In this document: positions 29,591-38,233 of the stretch, in pieces
How the letters are laid out: every line of letters begins with the position of its first letter
How positions within the stretch are numbered: position 1 is the stretch's first letter
Source of the DNA: Rheinheimera baltica DSM 14885
GTDB lineage: Bacteria > Pseudomonadota > Gammaproteobacteria > Enterobacterales > Alteromonadaceae
DNA: 54,100 nt
Assembly: GCF_000425345.1 (NCBI RefSeq)
Contig: NZ_AUDG01000028.1
Span: 1 to 54,100, forward strand
Direction of reading: 5' to 3'
Position numbers and translations under genes: made by a program
Notes under the pieces: generated by a model
Told to the model about the DNA's origin: nothing
Databases searched by the model: none
The model's input: only the letters and a program-made list of their open reading frames with translations

Positions 29591-30190
29591 TTAATGCGTG
29601 AATGTGGGGCCGAAGCCTGAACTCCACAACATCGCAGTTACCGTTAAAATGCAAACCAACAAAATCAATCCACACGTTACAACAGAACTGGCATAGATAA
29701 AGCCGCGTTCCTCAGGAATATGCATCAATATGGGAACGCCAACATAAAGTAAATAAACGGAGTAGGACAGACCCAACAAGCCAACTGACATCACTACCCA
29801 AAGCTCAGGATAGAGCCCGGCAAAACCTACCATAAATAGTGGCGTAGAGGTATAAGCTGCTAGTTCAAGTGTCTGAGTATAAGTGGGCTCTGCACCGAAG
29901 GTATGTGCCATCCAGTGGGCTAGCAACGCGAGTGCAAAAACACCAGCAATCAGTGCAATGTACATTGCTACGGACAACATTAATGCGCTGTCATGCGTTA
30001 ACATAATGCGATCACCTACACCGATACTCCAGCCGAGAAAAACAGCGGAATAATAAGCGCATACTGACGGTATAAGTGCTACGAGTAAAATGTGGATCAG
30101 GCTGTAACGAAAGCTTTCATGTCGTGTGTCTATAGTATGCCATTCTTCTTTTGGATGCGCATACAGTCCCCATAAGTGATTCAATATCAT
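29591..30190 (-). CDS. Yip1-family integral membrane protein
   Basis: A 199-residue membrane protein with about five hydrophobic helices and the N-terminal signature MILNHLWGLYAHPKEEWHTID, which marks bacterial Yip1-domain proteins. ATG at 30188-30190 is chosen over an in-frame GTG six codons upstream because an AAGGA site lies 7 bases before it. Bacterial Yip1-family proteins have no established function. The gene is divergent from miaE, with a spacer of about 200 bases that holds the miaE promoter. Confidence 0.8.
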   Translation of the reverse strand: MILNHLWGLYAHPKEEWHTIDTRHESFRYSLIHILLVALIPSVCAYYSAVFLGWSIGVGDRIMLTHDSALMLSVAMYIALIAGVFALALLAHWMAHTFGAEPTYTQTLELAAYTSTPLFMVGFAGLYPELWVVMSVGLLGLSYSVYLLYVGVPILMHIPEERGFIYASSVVTCGLILLVCILTVTAMLWSSGFGPTFTH

Positions 30191-30328
30191 AATTATTATC
30201 CTTGTCACTGCATATGAACTACTAAGCGATTATTTTTATAACCGTTATATCAGTTATGGCCAAAATAATGGTCTGCGTCAAGCGTCATGAACAAAATTTG
30301 CTCAGGTAATGCCTAGTTGTACGTTAGC

Positions 30329-30357
30329 TTGGTGTGGAAAGTTCTATCCGGTATAAT
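30329..30357 (+). promoter_or_regulatory. Probable promoter of native miaE
   Basis: A perfect TATAAT (30352-30357) is preceded 17 bases upstream by TTGGTG (30329-30334), which matches the -35 consensus at three of six positions. It lies 31 bases before the native miaE ATG. After island insertion this promoter reads through the miaE stub into the recombinase and the carried miaE. Confidence 0.6.
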
Positions 30358-30388
30358 GCACACTTCAATTTAATGTCGAAGTAACCGC

Positions 30389-30556
30389 ATGCTTAACGCA
30401 GAAACAATATCGTTATTAGGTCCTATCCAACAGTTTTTGCACTGCGAAACACCTGAGCAGTGGTTAACGCTTGCTGCTCAACCGGGTAGCTTGCCAGTGT
30501 TATTGCAGGACCATTTGATCTGCGAGCTAAATGATAATATGTGCAATAATCAATAG
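30389..30556 (+). pseudogene. miaE: 5' stub of native miaE, cut by the island
   Basis: From ATG at 30389 the first 46 codons (MLNAETISLLGPIQQFLHCE to HLICE) are the native N-terminus of tRNA-(ms2io6A37) hydroxylase. The frame then enters island DNA, adds nine foreign residues (LNDNMCNNQ) and stops at TAG 30554-30556. The last shared bases with the severed 3' part are TGCGA (30521-30525). Joining 30389-30525 to 48484 onward rebuilds an uninterrupted gene whose N-terminus aligns with the carried copy (both have SLL, FL, CETP, DHL and CELKAAQ at the same positions). Confidence 0.9.
30510..30545 (+). other. attL: left island junction
   Basis: Native miaE sequence ends in TGCGA (30521-30525). Island sequence then begins with GC and the arm TAAATGATAATATGTGCA (30528-30545). 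That arm is the near-perfect inverted complement of the arm at the right end, with the GA dinucleotide (30524-30525) at the centre. This is the pattern expected for a large serine recombinase half-site. Confidence 0.82.
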
Positions 30557-30579
30557 ACGCGTCACGTGGAGATGGGTAG

Positions 30580-32238
30580 ATGAAAAGAAAAGCATATTTT
30601 TATCAGAGGGTTAGTTCGGACGCTCAGCGGAATAACAGCTCGCTTTTCAGGCAGAGTGAAACACAAAAAGCTTGGTTGGCAATGAATCCAGGTGTAGAGC
30701 TTGAAACTATTCTAGTTGATGATGGTTACTCAGCTTTTAATGGAGATAATGTTCAGTACGGAGAGCTTGGCGTTTTTCTAGATCAAATCGAGAAGGGGTT
30801 AATAGAAAAAGGCTCGATTCTAGTATTAGAGCAATTTTCTCGATTGACCCGGCTGCCAATCGGTAAAACAAGAAAATTGTTGAGCAAAATTTGGCTCGGT
30901 GGTGTAACGATTGTAACCATCACAGATAATCAAGAGTACCCACCTGAATCTGAGAATGATTTTGGTAAATCGGTTCGCCTTCTTGTCGAAATAGAAAGTG
31001 CACATAAAGATTCAGAGTGGCGCTCAAAGAAAGTTAAAGCTTCTTGGACCCGTAGAGAATCTTTAGCTAAAGAAAAAAAAGTTGCTCCGCGCATGCGGAT
31101 GCCTTTTTGGTTGGATCGGCACGGTAAACTTAATGACTTTGCCCCTGTGGTAGCGGATCTTTTTAGTTTACATGCACGGGGTCTGGGTCAAGTACTTATT
31201 GAAAGAGAGCTCAGGCAAAAATACGGTGATATTAAGCCTTTAAAAAATATTAACCCCACAAAAATTATACGAATATTGAAAAGTGAGAAATGCATTGGAA
31301 AAGTTTATGGTGAGAAGCTCTTCGATGCAGTGGTCGATGAAGAAACGTATTACAGTGCGCAGAGAATCCATGAGGAGAGGCTCTTTACAAGCGTAAGAGA
31401 AGACCGGAAATGGCCTCTACACGGTATGGTTAAATGTGGTCATTGTGGCAGCGGGATGAGCATACAGCAAACAAAAGCACAGTTGCCACTTTTAAGATGT
31501 AGTAGAAAACAACGATCGGGTGGGGAATACTGTCAAACCTCCACAACTTTTCCTTACACAATTGCTTATCACTTTTTTATGATGCACGTTGAGCCAGTGA
31601 TGTTGGCCATGATGACAGATATGAAGCGACTGAAAACATCTGAAACTGAGCGGGTAAAAATACATCAAGAAATTAATAAGCTGAAGAGTGTGTATGATGA
31701 CTTAGACAATTATTACCAAGAGCGAGTAAATGAAGGAAAAAGTGTCCTGGCATCAATAAAAAAACTAGACGATCTTCATGAGGAAATAGCAATTTTGGAA
31801 AAGCAACTTTCCCAAATCCAGGGTCAGATTAACTCGCAAAAATCTCTTTCAGGAATATCAAAAGTCATTTACGAACTGTCAGTGAAAGATCCGTTAGCGT
31901 ATAATCTAGAGCTAAACAAAACCGGTTTGAAGATTCACCTTAAGGATAAGCAGTTATTTTTTTATGACCCCGATACCGGGGATGTTATCGCGTCTTTAAG
32001 GTACATAAAGTATGACCGCAGTTGCAAAGAGTACGTATATTCCTTTTCCGGGGTAAAAAAATATTATAGCGCTGAGTCATATATCGGTGCTGTAAGAACT
32101 GAAGATTGGACGAGTGAAAAGTTGCTGCACCCTCGTCGATCTGGCCCATTAACTTCGGGGGATATCGCTGCTGTATTTCGCAATATAGATATTTTTGAAA
32201 AAAGCGGCATCTCTTTCACGCTTAATTTAGACGAGTAA
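30580..32238 (+). CDS. Large serine recombinase (integrase) of the island
   Basis: A 552-residue site-specific recombinase that probably catalyses integration into miaE. The N-terminal resolvase domain starts with AYFYQRVSSDAQ, which places the catalytic Ser at residue 12, and includes the conserved EQFSRLTR segment. A recombinase domain follows (about residues 160-260). A zinc ribbon has Cys286, Cys289, Cys307 and Cys318 (CGHCG, then RCSRKQRSGGEYC). A coiled coil (about 360-430) and a C-terminal domain close the protein. A GGAGATGG ribosome site precedes the ATG. The gene lies 55 bases inside attL and only two bases separate its stop from the carried miaE, so the two are co-expressed. Confidence 0.93.
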   Translation: MKRKAYFYQRVSSDAQRNNSSLFRQSETQKAWLAMNPGVELETILVDDGYSAFNGDNVQYGELGVFLDQIEKGLIEKGSILVLEQFSRLTRLPIGKTRKLLSKIWLGGVTIVTITDNQEYPPESENDFGKSVRLLVEIESAHKDSEWRSKKVKASWTRRESLAKEKKVAPRMRMPFWLDRHGKLNDFAPVVADLFSLHARGLGQVLIERELRQKYGDIKPLKNINPTKIIRILKSEKCIGKVYGEKLFDAVVDEETYYSAQRIHEERLFTSVREDRKWPLHGMVKCGHCGSGMSIQQTKAQLPLLRCSRKQRSGGEYCQTSTTFPYTIAYHFFMMHVEPVMLAMMTDMKRLKTSETERVKIHQEINKLKSVYDDLDNYYQERVNEGKSVLASIKKLDDLHEEIAILEKQLSQIQGQINSQKSLSGISKVIYELSVKDPLAYNLELNKTGLKIHLKDKQLFFYDPDTGDVIASLRYIKYDRSCKEYVYSFSGVKKYYSAESYIGAVRTEDWTSEKLLHPRRSGPLTSGDIAAVFRNIDIFEKSGISFTLNLDE

Positions 32239-32240
32239 AC

Positions 32241-33005
32241 ATGAGTTTTGGATATAACATATCACTTCTAGACCCCATTCATAGTTTTCTAAAATGCGAA
32301 ACTCCGGATCTGTGGATAGAAGAAGCAAAAAAACCGAGCAATCTTTCAGCTATTTTATCGGACCATTTGGTGTGTGAATTAAAAGCAGCTCAGAGCGCCA
32401 TGTACCTGATCCGTCGTTATGCTGTTGACGAGCAGAGTGGTGATGCTTTGCTGCAATGGCTCAAACCATTTGAAGATTTCACCTACCGTCAGCAAGGCGA
32501 CTGGCGTTTATTGGCTGGATTAACTCTAAAGAAATCAATGATTCCCAAATCCAATTCAGCTTACGGACAGGATCTGATCGACAAAATGGTGTTGCTGATT
32601 AAAGAAGAGCTGCATCACTTTTATCAGGTGCTGGAGATCATGCATCAGTTTGGTGTGGAGTATGACAAGATCACGTCAAGTCGCTATGCTCGCGGTTTGT
32701 TACGCCACGTTAGCACTTATGAACCAAATGCCTTGATCGATAAACTGATTTGCGGTGCTTATATTGAAGCCCGGTCATGCGAACGCTTTGCTAAGATCGC
32801 TCCTTTATTGCCCAAAGAAATTGGTGATTTTTATCTATCTCTGTTGCGTAGTGAAGCGCGACACTATCAGGATTACCTAACTCTGGCTCAAGAGATCGCA
32901 GGCGAAGATATCAATGATCGCATTGCATTTTTCGCAGATGTAGAAGCTGAGTTAATTTTAACCCCGGACGACAATTTCAAATTTCACTCCGGTATACCTG
33001 CCTAA
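32241..33005 (+). CDS. miaE: Island-borne full-length tRNA-(ms2io6A37) hydroxylase
   Basis: A 254-residue non-haem diiron monooxygenase that hydroxylates the isopentenyl side chain of ms2i6A37 in tRNA. The ferritin-like ligand set is visible: Glu46 (CELKAAQ), the EELHHF motif (Glu122 or Glu123 with His125 or His126), Glu176 or Glu181 (EARSCERF), and Glu205 with His208 (SEARHYQDY). Over the shared 210 C-terminal residues it is roughly three quarters identical to the native copy by eye, with a more divergent N-terminus. It is therefore a homologue and not a recent duplicate. It follows the recombinase after two bases and should restore the function lost by integration. Confidence 0.92.
   Translation: MSFGYNISLLDPIHSFLKCETPDLWIEEAKKPSNLSAILSDHLVCELKAAQSAMYLIRRYAVDEQSGDALLQWLKPFEDFTYRQQGDWRLLAGLTLKKSMIPKSNSAYGQDLIDKMVLLIKEELHHFYQVLEIMHQFGVEYDKITSSRYARGLLRHVSTYEPNALIDKLICGAYIEARSCERFAKIAPLLPKEIGDFYLSLLRSEARHYQDYLTLAQEIAGEDINDRIAFFADVEAELILTPDDNFKFHSGIPA
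32361..32390 (+). other. Altered att-like sequence inside the carried miaE
   Basis: The carried gene has GTGTGTGAATTAAAAGC where the native site has ATCTGCGAATTAAAAGC. The right half of the core is identical, but four of the six bases directly left of GA differ, although the encoded residues are nearly the same (LVCE against LICE). This may keep the carried gene from acting as a target for its own recombinase. Confidence 0.5.
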
Positions 33006-33041
33006 CTATTCTCCTTTGGCATTTATTTTTACATAGATTTT

Positions 33042-33086
33042 AACCCACTAAAACCTATCTAAAGATAGGTCGCTGCGCGGTGGGTT
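33042..33086 (+). repeat. Nested inverted repeats after the carried miaE (terminator or oriT candidate)
   Basis: AACCCAC (33042-33048) pairs with GTGGGTT (33080-33086). Inside, CCTATCT (33054-33060) pairs with AGATAGG (33063-33069). A second GCTGCGC copy follows (33071-33078 area and again near 33089). The structure may end the recombinase-miaE transcript. Because a Mob/Pre-like relaxase is encoded downstream, it could also be part of an origin of transfer. The sequence alone does not decide. Confidence 0.45.
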
Positions 33087-33179
33087 TTGCTGCGCAAAAA
33101 AATATTTCATCTCGTTTTCGTTCTTTTGAAAATAATCAGTAATAATAGATTATGTTAAATGACATTGTGAGGTGGTTGT

Positions 33180-33524
33180 ATGGATTGCATGAAATTAAGT
33201 CTGTTGCGTAAGCAATTGGAATTGCGTGATGAGCAATGTGTATTGCAGTTACTACGCGACACTGTTGAACGTAAAATAAGACAAGTTAGAGAGGGGGAGT
33301 GTAAAGGTAAATATCCCGACTTGAACGGGTTAATGTGTGTCGTTGACAACATGGGACTTCCCAAAGCAGAGAGGAACCCAGCAATTACTAAGGCCAGCTT
33401 TTGGAATGATACTCAACTGCAATATGCTGTTTTACAGTCGATTTTTGACGATGAAAATGAGTTGAATACCGTTGTTGCAAAAGTACAAAAAATTACGGGA
33501 GTAAACAAAAATGGCGCAAATTGA
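33180..33524 (+). CDS. Hypothetical protein, 114 residues
   Basis: I do not recognise this protein. It is mostly helical and charged (for example LRKQLELRDEQCVLQLLRDTVERKI near the N-terminus, interrupted by few hydrophobics), with no membrane helix and no known motif. It has a GAGG site a few bases before its ATG. Its stop lies 14 bases inside the next small gene, which points to a co-translated pair upstream of the relaxase. A mobilization accessory role is possible but only by position. Confidence 0.6.
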   Translation: MDCMKLSLLRKQLELRDEQCVLQLLRDTVERKIRQVREGECKGKYPDLNGLMCVVDNMGLPKAERNPAITKASFWNDTQLQYAVLQSIFDDENELNTVVAKVQKITGVNKNGAN

Positions 33525-33774
33525 TAAAATTGCTTTGGTACATCCTGTTCGTAAGCGTGCAATTGAATGTGGCATTATTTCTGCGTGTGCATCCTGCGAG
33601 TATTCCCAGTACCAATCTGACTCAGTTCAAGCTCCGCTTAAGTTTAGGGGGTGTTCAGTTGTTCTCGGCGTAACCGAAGAACCCAAAAAGTGTTCTGACT
33701 TTTGTATAGAGTTGATTGGTCTGGAAAACGAAGAACGTGAATATTATGAAAAAAACGGCATTTGTTGGGACTAG
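33511..33774 (+). CDS. Hypothetical cysteine-rich protein, 87 residues
   Basis: I do not recognise this protein. It has seven cysteines (including CGIISACASCEYS, RGCSVV, KKCSDFC and a near-terminal ICWD), which suggests a small metal-binding or disulfide protein. It overlaps the preceding gene by 14 bases and the relaxase gene by 29 bases, so the three form one translation-coupled unit. No homologous family comes to mind. Confidence 0.6.
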   Translation: MAQIDKIALVHPVRKRAIECGIISACASCEYSQYQSDSVQAPLKFRGCSVVLGVTEEPKKCSDFCIELIGLENEEREYYEKNGICWD

Positions 33775-34720
33775 AACTCAATACTATAAACTGGAGGCGG
33801 CGCAGGCAGTGCTGGATCATGCTCATGCGCCACGCTCGGGTTTTACTCACTCACAAAATGTTCATTCTGAATATAGCCATCTAAACCGTGGCTACTATTA
33901 TCACGGGGCATCCTCTTGTGCTGAAGCTTTGGATCTGATGCTTGAGAAACATAAACAGGTCACTGGGAAAAAGGTTAGGTCAGATTGCAATGTGCTGTTT
34001 GAGCATGTGTTGTGGCTAAGTGAGCACCAATTCAGCCGATTGGAGCAGCGCTATGGATTTGAGCGGGTCCGTGAGGCTTTTTTAGCAAGGGCAAAGGCTT
34101 ATGCTCAGTCAATAAAAAATGAGTTTGGTTTTGAGATGTTGGGTCTGGACATACACTACGACGAGGGGACAGTGGCCTCGACTTTTGAACGGCAGCGGTT
34201 TATTCGCAACGTCCATTGTCACATAATGTTCTTTAACTATAATTGGGACGAACGCGTCGCGCCTCTGCGTCATTTGATGAATAATGGCAAAGACCAAAAA
34301 GGTCGAACAAATGCGTTAAACCCTAATTTTGTTAGGATGCAAGATTTAGCTGCGACGGCATTTAAAGACATGGGATTTCAGCGTGGTGAATCTAAACTTG
34401 TCACTGGGCGTGAACATCAAAGCAAAGAACAGTTTGTTCTTAGTAAACTAAAGACAGCACAACAAGCCACTGATACGTTACAACAAGAGCGCATCCAATT
34501 AGCAGTGCAGCTTCATCAGCAACGGTCGGAGCAATTGCAGCTGACAGAGCAGATTGTCATACAGCGCAGTGAGGCTGCTTCTTTAGCGCAAGAAGTGCAT
34601 AAACTCAAAGATCAATTTCAGCACTTACAGCAGCTGATTAAGCAAAGAGCAATATCAGCGGTGCGCCAATTTGCATCTCGTTTAACTCGTCAGAACCACT
34701 CGAATAAGCCGACACGCTGA
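33746..34720 (+). CDS. Mob/Pre-type (MOBV-like) relaxase
   Basis: A 324-residue protein that resembles plasmid mobilization/recombination relaxases. Such enzymes nick one strand at an origin of transfer. Three family-like signatures are visible: an N-terminal HLNRGYYYHG segment, a RSDCNVLFEHVLWLS segment like the R-x-D-x-V/N-x-x-x-E motif, and a histidine region with IHYDE followed by VHCHIMFFNYN, which corresponds to the HxDE...HxH metal-binding motif. The C-terminal third is a Gln-rich coiled coil (about residues 225-310). ATG at 33746 is chosen because it gives MKKTAFVGTRTQ. The motif spacing is wider than in classical Pre proteins, so the assignment is probable and not certain. Confidence 0.65.
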   Translation: MKKTAFVGTRTQYYKLEAAQAVLDHAHAPRSGFTHSQNVHSEYSHLNRGYYYHGASSCAEALDLMLEKHKQVTGKKVRSDCNVLFEHVLWLSEHQFSRLEQRYGFERVREAFLARAKAYAQSIKNEFGFEMLGLDIHYDEGTVASTFERQRFIRNVHCHIMFFNYNWDERVAPLRHLMNNGKDQKGRTNALNPNFVRMQDLAATAFKDMGFQRGESKLVTGREHQSKEQFVLSKLKTAQQATDTLQQERIQLAVQLHQQRSEQLQLTEQIVIQRSEAASLAQEVHKLKDQFQHLQQLIKQRAISAVRQFASRLTRQNHSNKPTR

Positions 34721-34860
34721 GCTCTGTGATTTGTTTGAACGATCAAAATTGGCATCTCTTTTTAGACATGTGGTGATAATGTTGCCCATCTGCCGACAAG
34801 CTTGTACTATTTCGACCACAAATCGTTACTCTCAAGCTTTGTGGGTTAACTGCTTATTGT

Positions 34861-34938
34861 GTGGCTAAGTTTGCTAAGAAACCCACTTTTAAAGTTGGCA
34901 CTTCCGAGAGGTTCAAACGTGAAGACATCGAGAAGTAG
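34861..34938 (+). pseudogene. Remnant of an excisionase/HTH_17-type gene
   Basis: A short reading frame encodes PTFKVGTSERFKREDIEK before a TAG at 34936-34938. This closely resembles the end of MerR-like HTH_17 excisionase domains (P-x-F-K-V-G-x-x-x-R-F-x-x-E-D-I-E). The frame stays open to the left, but the recognisable helix-turn-helix part is missing or degenerate. The rest of the 34721-34981 gap shows no convincing gene. Loss of an excision factor would tend to stabilise the island. Confidence 0.4.
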
Positions 34939-34981
34939 ACAGAAGAACTAAAAAAGACAAACAAGAATAGGGAATTTTGGG

Positions 34982-37900
34982 GTGTTATTGGATAACAAAA
35001 CCAGCGGTCACGTTGGAAACGAACTGAAAAAAAGTACCTTTTCTGGCTCCAGGCTTTCTGTTCTGTCGAGCCTGTTTACCCTATACGGTTTTGCCTCGTT
35101 GAAAAATGAATTAAATCAGCTGGAGTCAGCAAGAGTCATTTTGAGTGAATGGGATTCGCTCAAGCTGCAAAATCTCGTTGGCTCAGAGTCAGATGTTCGC
35201 TTACTAAATCAGTTACAACAAAAACGTATTGCCAGCGAGTTCTCGCAATGGCTGGCAAACAAGGCTGAAGTAAAAGCCAGCGTGCGGCCTCCGACAGGTC
35301 AGAACATCATTTATCTGGAGTCATCCGAGCAAAGCTTTGCAATCAGTGGCAGCGCCACTCTTAGCCCTACTGGTTTGGGTGATGTACAATCTGATTCTCT
35401 GCACATGAACATGTGTATGAAAGATCCTGAGAGCACTCAGCAACTTCTGGCATGGTTCGATAATGTCTGGAAGGATGAAAACAGCGTTCGTGACATTAAA
35501 CATGACCTCATTGCCAAGTTAGACGCCATCGCGGCCGATCAGCCTGCCAGTTTCATCTACTTTCTGACGTTATTCCATCTGTTCAAAGATTTCCTTGAAG
35601 CAATAGATGAAGACAACATTATCCGCAGCAAAACCGGGTTTAAGGACACTCTGGTCTGGAACAAACTCTACAAGTTCCAGAAAGATGGTGTGCTGGGGGC
35701 GATCGACAAACTTGAAAAACACAACGGCTGTATTATTGCTGATAGTGTGGGTTTGGGTAAAACCTTTGAAGCGTTGGCTGTGATCAAGTACTACGAGTTG
35801 CGTAATGATCGGGTGCTCGTGCTATGCCCGAAAAAACTCCGTGACAACTGGACCATGTACTTGGTGAACGATAAACGCAACCTTCTTGCTGCCGACCGTT
35901 TTAACTATGACGTGCTGAATCACACCGATCTGACCCGCCCGAAAGGTTACTCCGGCCAGATCAACCTGGAGACACTAAACTGGGCCAACTACGACCTGGT
36001 GGTCATCGACGAATCCCATAACTTCCGCAATACACCTAGCAAAGCGGAAGGTAAAAGCCGTTACGAGCGCCTGATGAATGACATTATTCGATCAGGCGTC
36101 AAAACCAAGGTGCTGATGCTGTCTGCAACCCCGGTAAACAATCGCATGAACGACCTTAAGAATCAGGTCGCCTTCATTACAGAAGGCCGAGACGATGCGT
36201 TTACCGAACAGGGTATTAAAAACATTGAATCCACCCTGCGGCTTGCCCAGAAGCAGTTCAACCAGTGGGTGAGTGAGCCGGTCGAAAAACGCTCCACAGC
36301 TACGCTACTTGACATCATGAGCTTCGATTATTTCAAGCTGCTCGATATAGTCACCATCGCTCGTTCACGCAAGCATATTGAAAAGTACTACGGCACGGAA
36401 GATATCGGCCGCTTTCCGACTCGCTTGCCACCGAAAAACATTTATGCAGACATCGACGCATCCGGCGAGTTTCCCCACCTAAAAGAGGTTAATAAAACCA
36501 TCCGGCGTTTATCCTTAGCGGGCTATTCCCCGCTTAAATTCGTACGTGAAGCCAAAAAGGCAGAATACGCTCGTCGTTATGATAAAGCCGTAGGCGGAGG
36601 CAAAGGGGTATTTAAACAGGTAGACCGTGAAGAAAGTCTGATTCATCTGATGCGCGTCAATTTGCTCAAACGCATGGAAAGCTCTATTCATTCCTTTACG
36701 CTGACGGCCACTAAACTGGCACAGCAAGTCGGCCGACTGCTGGCCAAAATTGATGCCCACGAATCAGAAGAATTGACTGAGCTGAATATCGAAGAGATCC
36801 ATGACTTTGAACTAGAATCCACCGAACTTGAGGGCTACTTGGTGGGTAACAAAACCAAAGTATTGCTTCAGGATATGGATTTGATCCGTTTCCGGCAGGA
36901 ATTGGAAGCCGATCATGTATTCCTAACCCACATTGCCGAAACCGCGCAAGGTGTTAATGCAAGCCGCGATGCAAAGCTCAAACAGCTCAAGCAGACCATT
37001 GCCAGCAAAGTGACTAACCCGCTTAATCCCAACAATAAAAAGGTTATCGTGTTTACGGCCTTTGCTGACACCGCCCAATACCTGTATGCCCACCTGGCGC
37101 AATGGGCGCAATCCGAATTAGGCATTCACAGTGCACTGGTCACTGGCGGTGGTACAAATAAAACTACCATTAATGGTTTAGGATCTGACCTTAACAATAT
37201 ACTTACCGCTTTCTCTCCGGTATCCAAAGAGCGCAGCAAAGTAGACCCAACGGCAACCACCGAACTCGATTTGCTGATTGCTACCGACTGCATTAGTGAG
37301 GGGCAGAACCTGCAAGATTGCGACACTTTGATCAATTACGACATTCACTGGAACCCGGTACGCATCATTCAGCGTTTTGGTCGTATCGATCGCCTCGGCA
37401 GTAAAAATACACAAATACAACTGATCAACTTTTGGCCCAATATTGAGCTTGATGAATACATCAAATTAGAAGCACGTGTCTCCGGGCGCATGGTACTGCT
37501 TGATATATCCGCGACCGGTGAAGAGAATGTCATCGATGAAAGTGCCAAAGACATGAACGACCTGGAATACCGACGCCGGCAGCTACAGCAGCTTCAAGAT
37601 GCCGTGGTCGATCTGGAAGACATGGGAGGCGGTGTATCTATTACCGACTTAACCCTGAATGACTTCCGCATGGATTTGTCAGGTTATATGAACGACAAAG
37701 CTCGCCTGGCAATGCTGGAGCAAGCCCCGTTAGGCATGTATTCCTCAGTCAGTATTGACGAAGATCTGGCCGCAGATGGCATTAAACCGGGGATAATTTT
37801 CTGCCTGAAGAATATCCGCACCGGCAAAAAAGCTGTTCAGGTGGATGATAACTACCCACTGGCACCTTACTTCCTCGTTTACGTTATAAGCGATGTTGAA

Positions 37901-38233
37901 GGCGGCACATCTGTTGAGCTGAACTTTACTCAAAGTAAAAAGATACTCGATCTGCTCAAGCGTGAAGCTTTTAGACATAAAACACCCGATCAACTTTCCA
38001 TAACCGAAGTAAACCGTATGACTAGGCATGGGAGTGATATAAGCCATTTCCAGCATTTGTTGGCCATCGCCGTAGACAGCATTGCAGGCAAGAGTGAAGA
38101 AAAAGGAATTGAAAGCCTGTTTACCAAAGGCGGCACGGTGCTTACCGCGATATCCAGTCAGGGCATCGAAGACTTTATGGTGGTGTCTTACCTGGTTTTG
38201 ACCGTTGGCGTTAGTGGAGTCAAACATGACTGA
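34982..38233 (+). CDS. PLD-like/SNF2-type helicase of the defence operon
   Basis: A 1083-residue superfamily 2 helicase. The first about 150 residues look like a degenerate phospholipase D-type module (FTLYGFASLKNEL, then ISGSATLSPTGLG), without an obvious HxK catalytic pair. The helicase core has Walker A at DSVGLGKT (residues 254-261), a DESH box (343-346), LSATPVNN (about 380-387) and motif VI QRFGRIDRLGS (near 800), as in SNF2/HepA-like ATPases. The start is a GTG and the upstream site is weak. The last eight bases overlap the DUF4391 gene. It is the first gene of a five-gene operon with a type III-style methylase and nuclease. Confidence 0.85.
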   Translation: MLLDNKTSGHVGNELKKSTFSGSRLSVLSSLFTLYGFASLKNELNQLESARVILSEWDSLKLQNLVGSESDVRLLNQLQQKRIASEFSQWLANKAEVKASVRPPTGQNIIYLESSEQSFAISGSATLSPTGLGDVQSDSLHMNMCMKDPESTQQLLAWFDNVWKDENSVRDIKHDLIAKLDAIAADQPASFIYFLTLFHLFKDFLEAIDEDNIIRSKTGFKDTLVWNKLYKFQKDGVLGAIDKLEKHNGCIIADSVGLGKTFEALAVIKYYELRNDRVLVLCPKKLRDNWTMYLVNDKRNLLAADRFNYDVLNHTDLTRPKGYSGQINLETLNWANYDLVVIDESHNFRNTPSKAEGKSRYERLMNDIIRSGVKTKVLMLSATPVNNRMNDLKNQVAFITEGRDDAFTEQGIKNIESTLRLAQKQFNQWVSEPVEKRSTATLLDIMSFDYFKLLDIVTIARSRKHIEKYYGTEDIGRFPTRLPPKNIYADIDASGEFPHLKEVNKTIRRLSLAGYSPLKFVREAKKAEYARRYDKAVGGGKGVFKQVDREESLIHLMRVNLLKRMESSIHSFTLTATKLAQQVGRLLAKIDAHESEELTELNIEEIHDFELESTELEGYLVGNKTKVLLQDMDLIRFRQELEADHVFLTHIAETAQGVNASRDAKLKQLKQTIASKVTNPLNPNNKKVIVFTAFADTAQYLYAHLAQWAQSELGIHSALVTGGGTNKTTINGLGSDLNNILTAFSPVSKERSKVDPTATTELDLLIATDCISEGQNLQDCDTLINYDIHWNPVRIIQRFGRIDRLGSKNTQIQLINFWPNIELDEYIKLEARVSGRMVLLDISATGEENVIDESAKDMNDLEYRRRQLQQLQDAVVDLEDMGGGVSITDLTLNDFRMDLSGYMNDKARLAMLEQAPLGMYSSVSIDEDLAADGIKPGIIFCLKNIRTGKKAVQVDDNYPLAPYFLVYVISDVEGGTSVELNFTQSKKILDLLKREAFRHKTPDQLSITEVNRMTRHGSDISHFQHLLAIAVDSIAGKSEEKGIESLFTKGGTVLTAISSQGIEDFMVVSYLVLTVGVSGVKHD

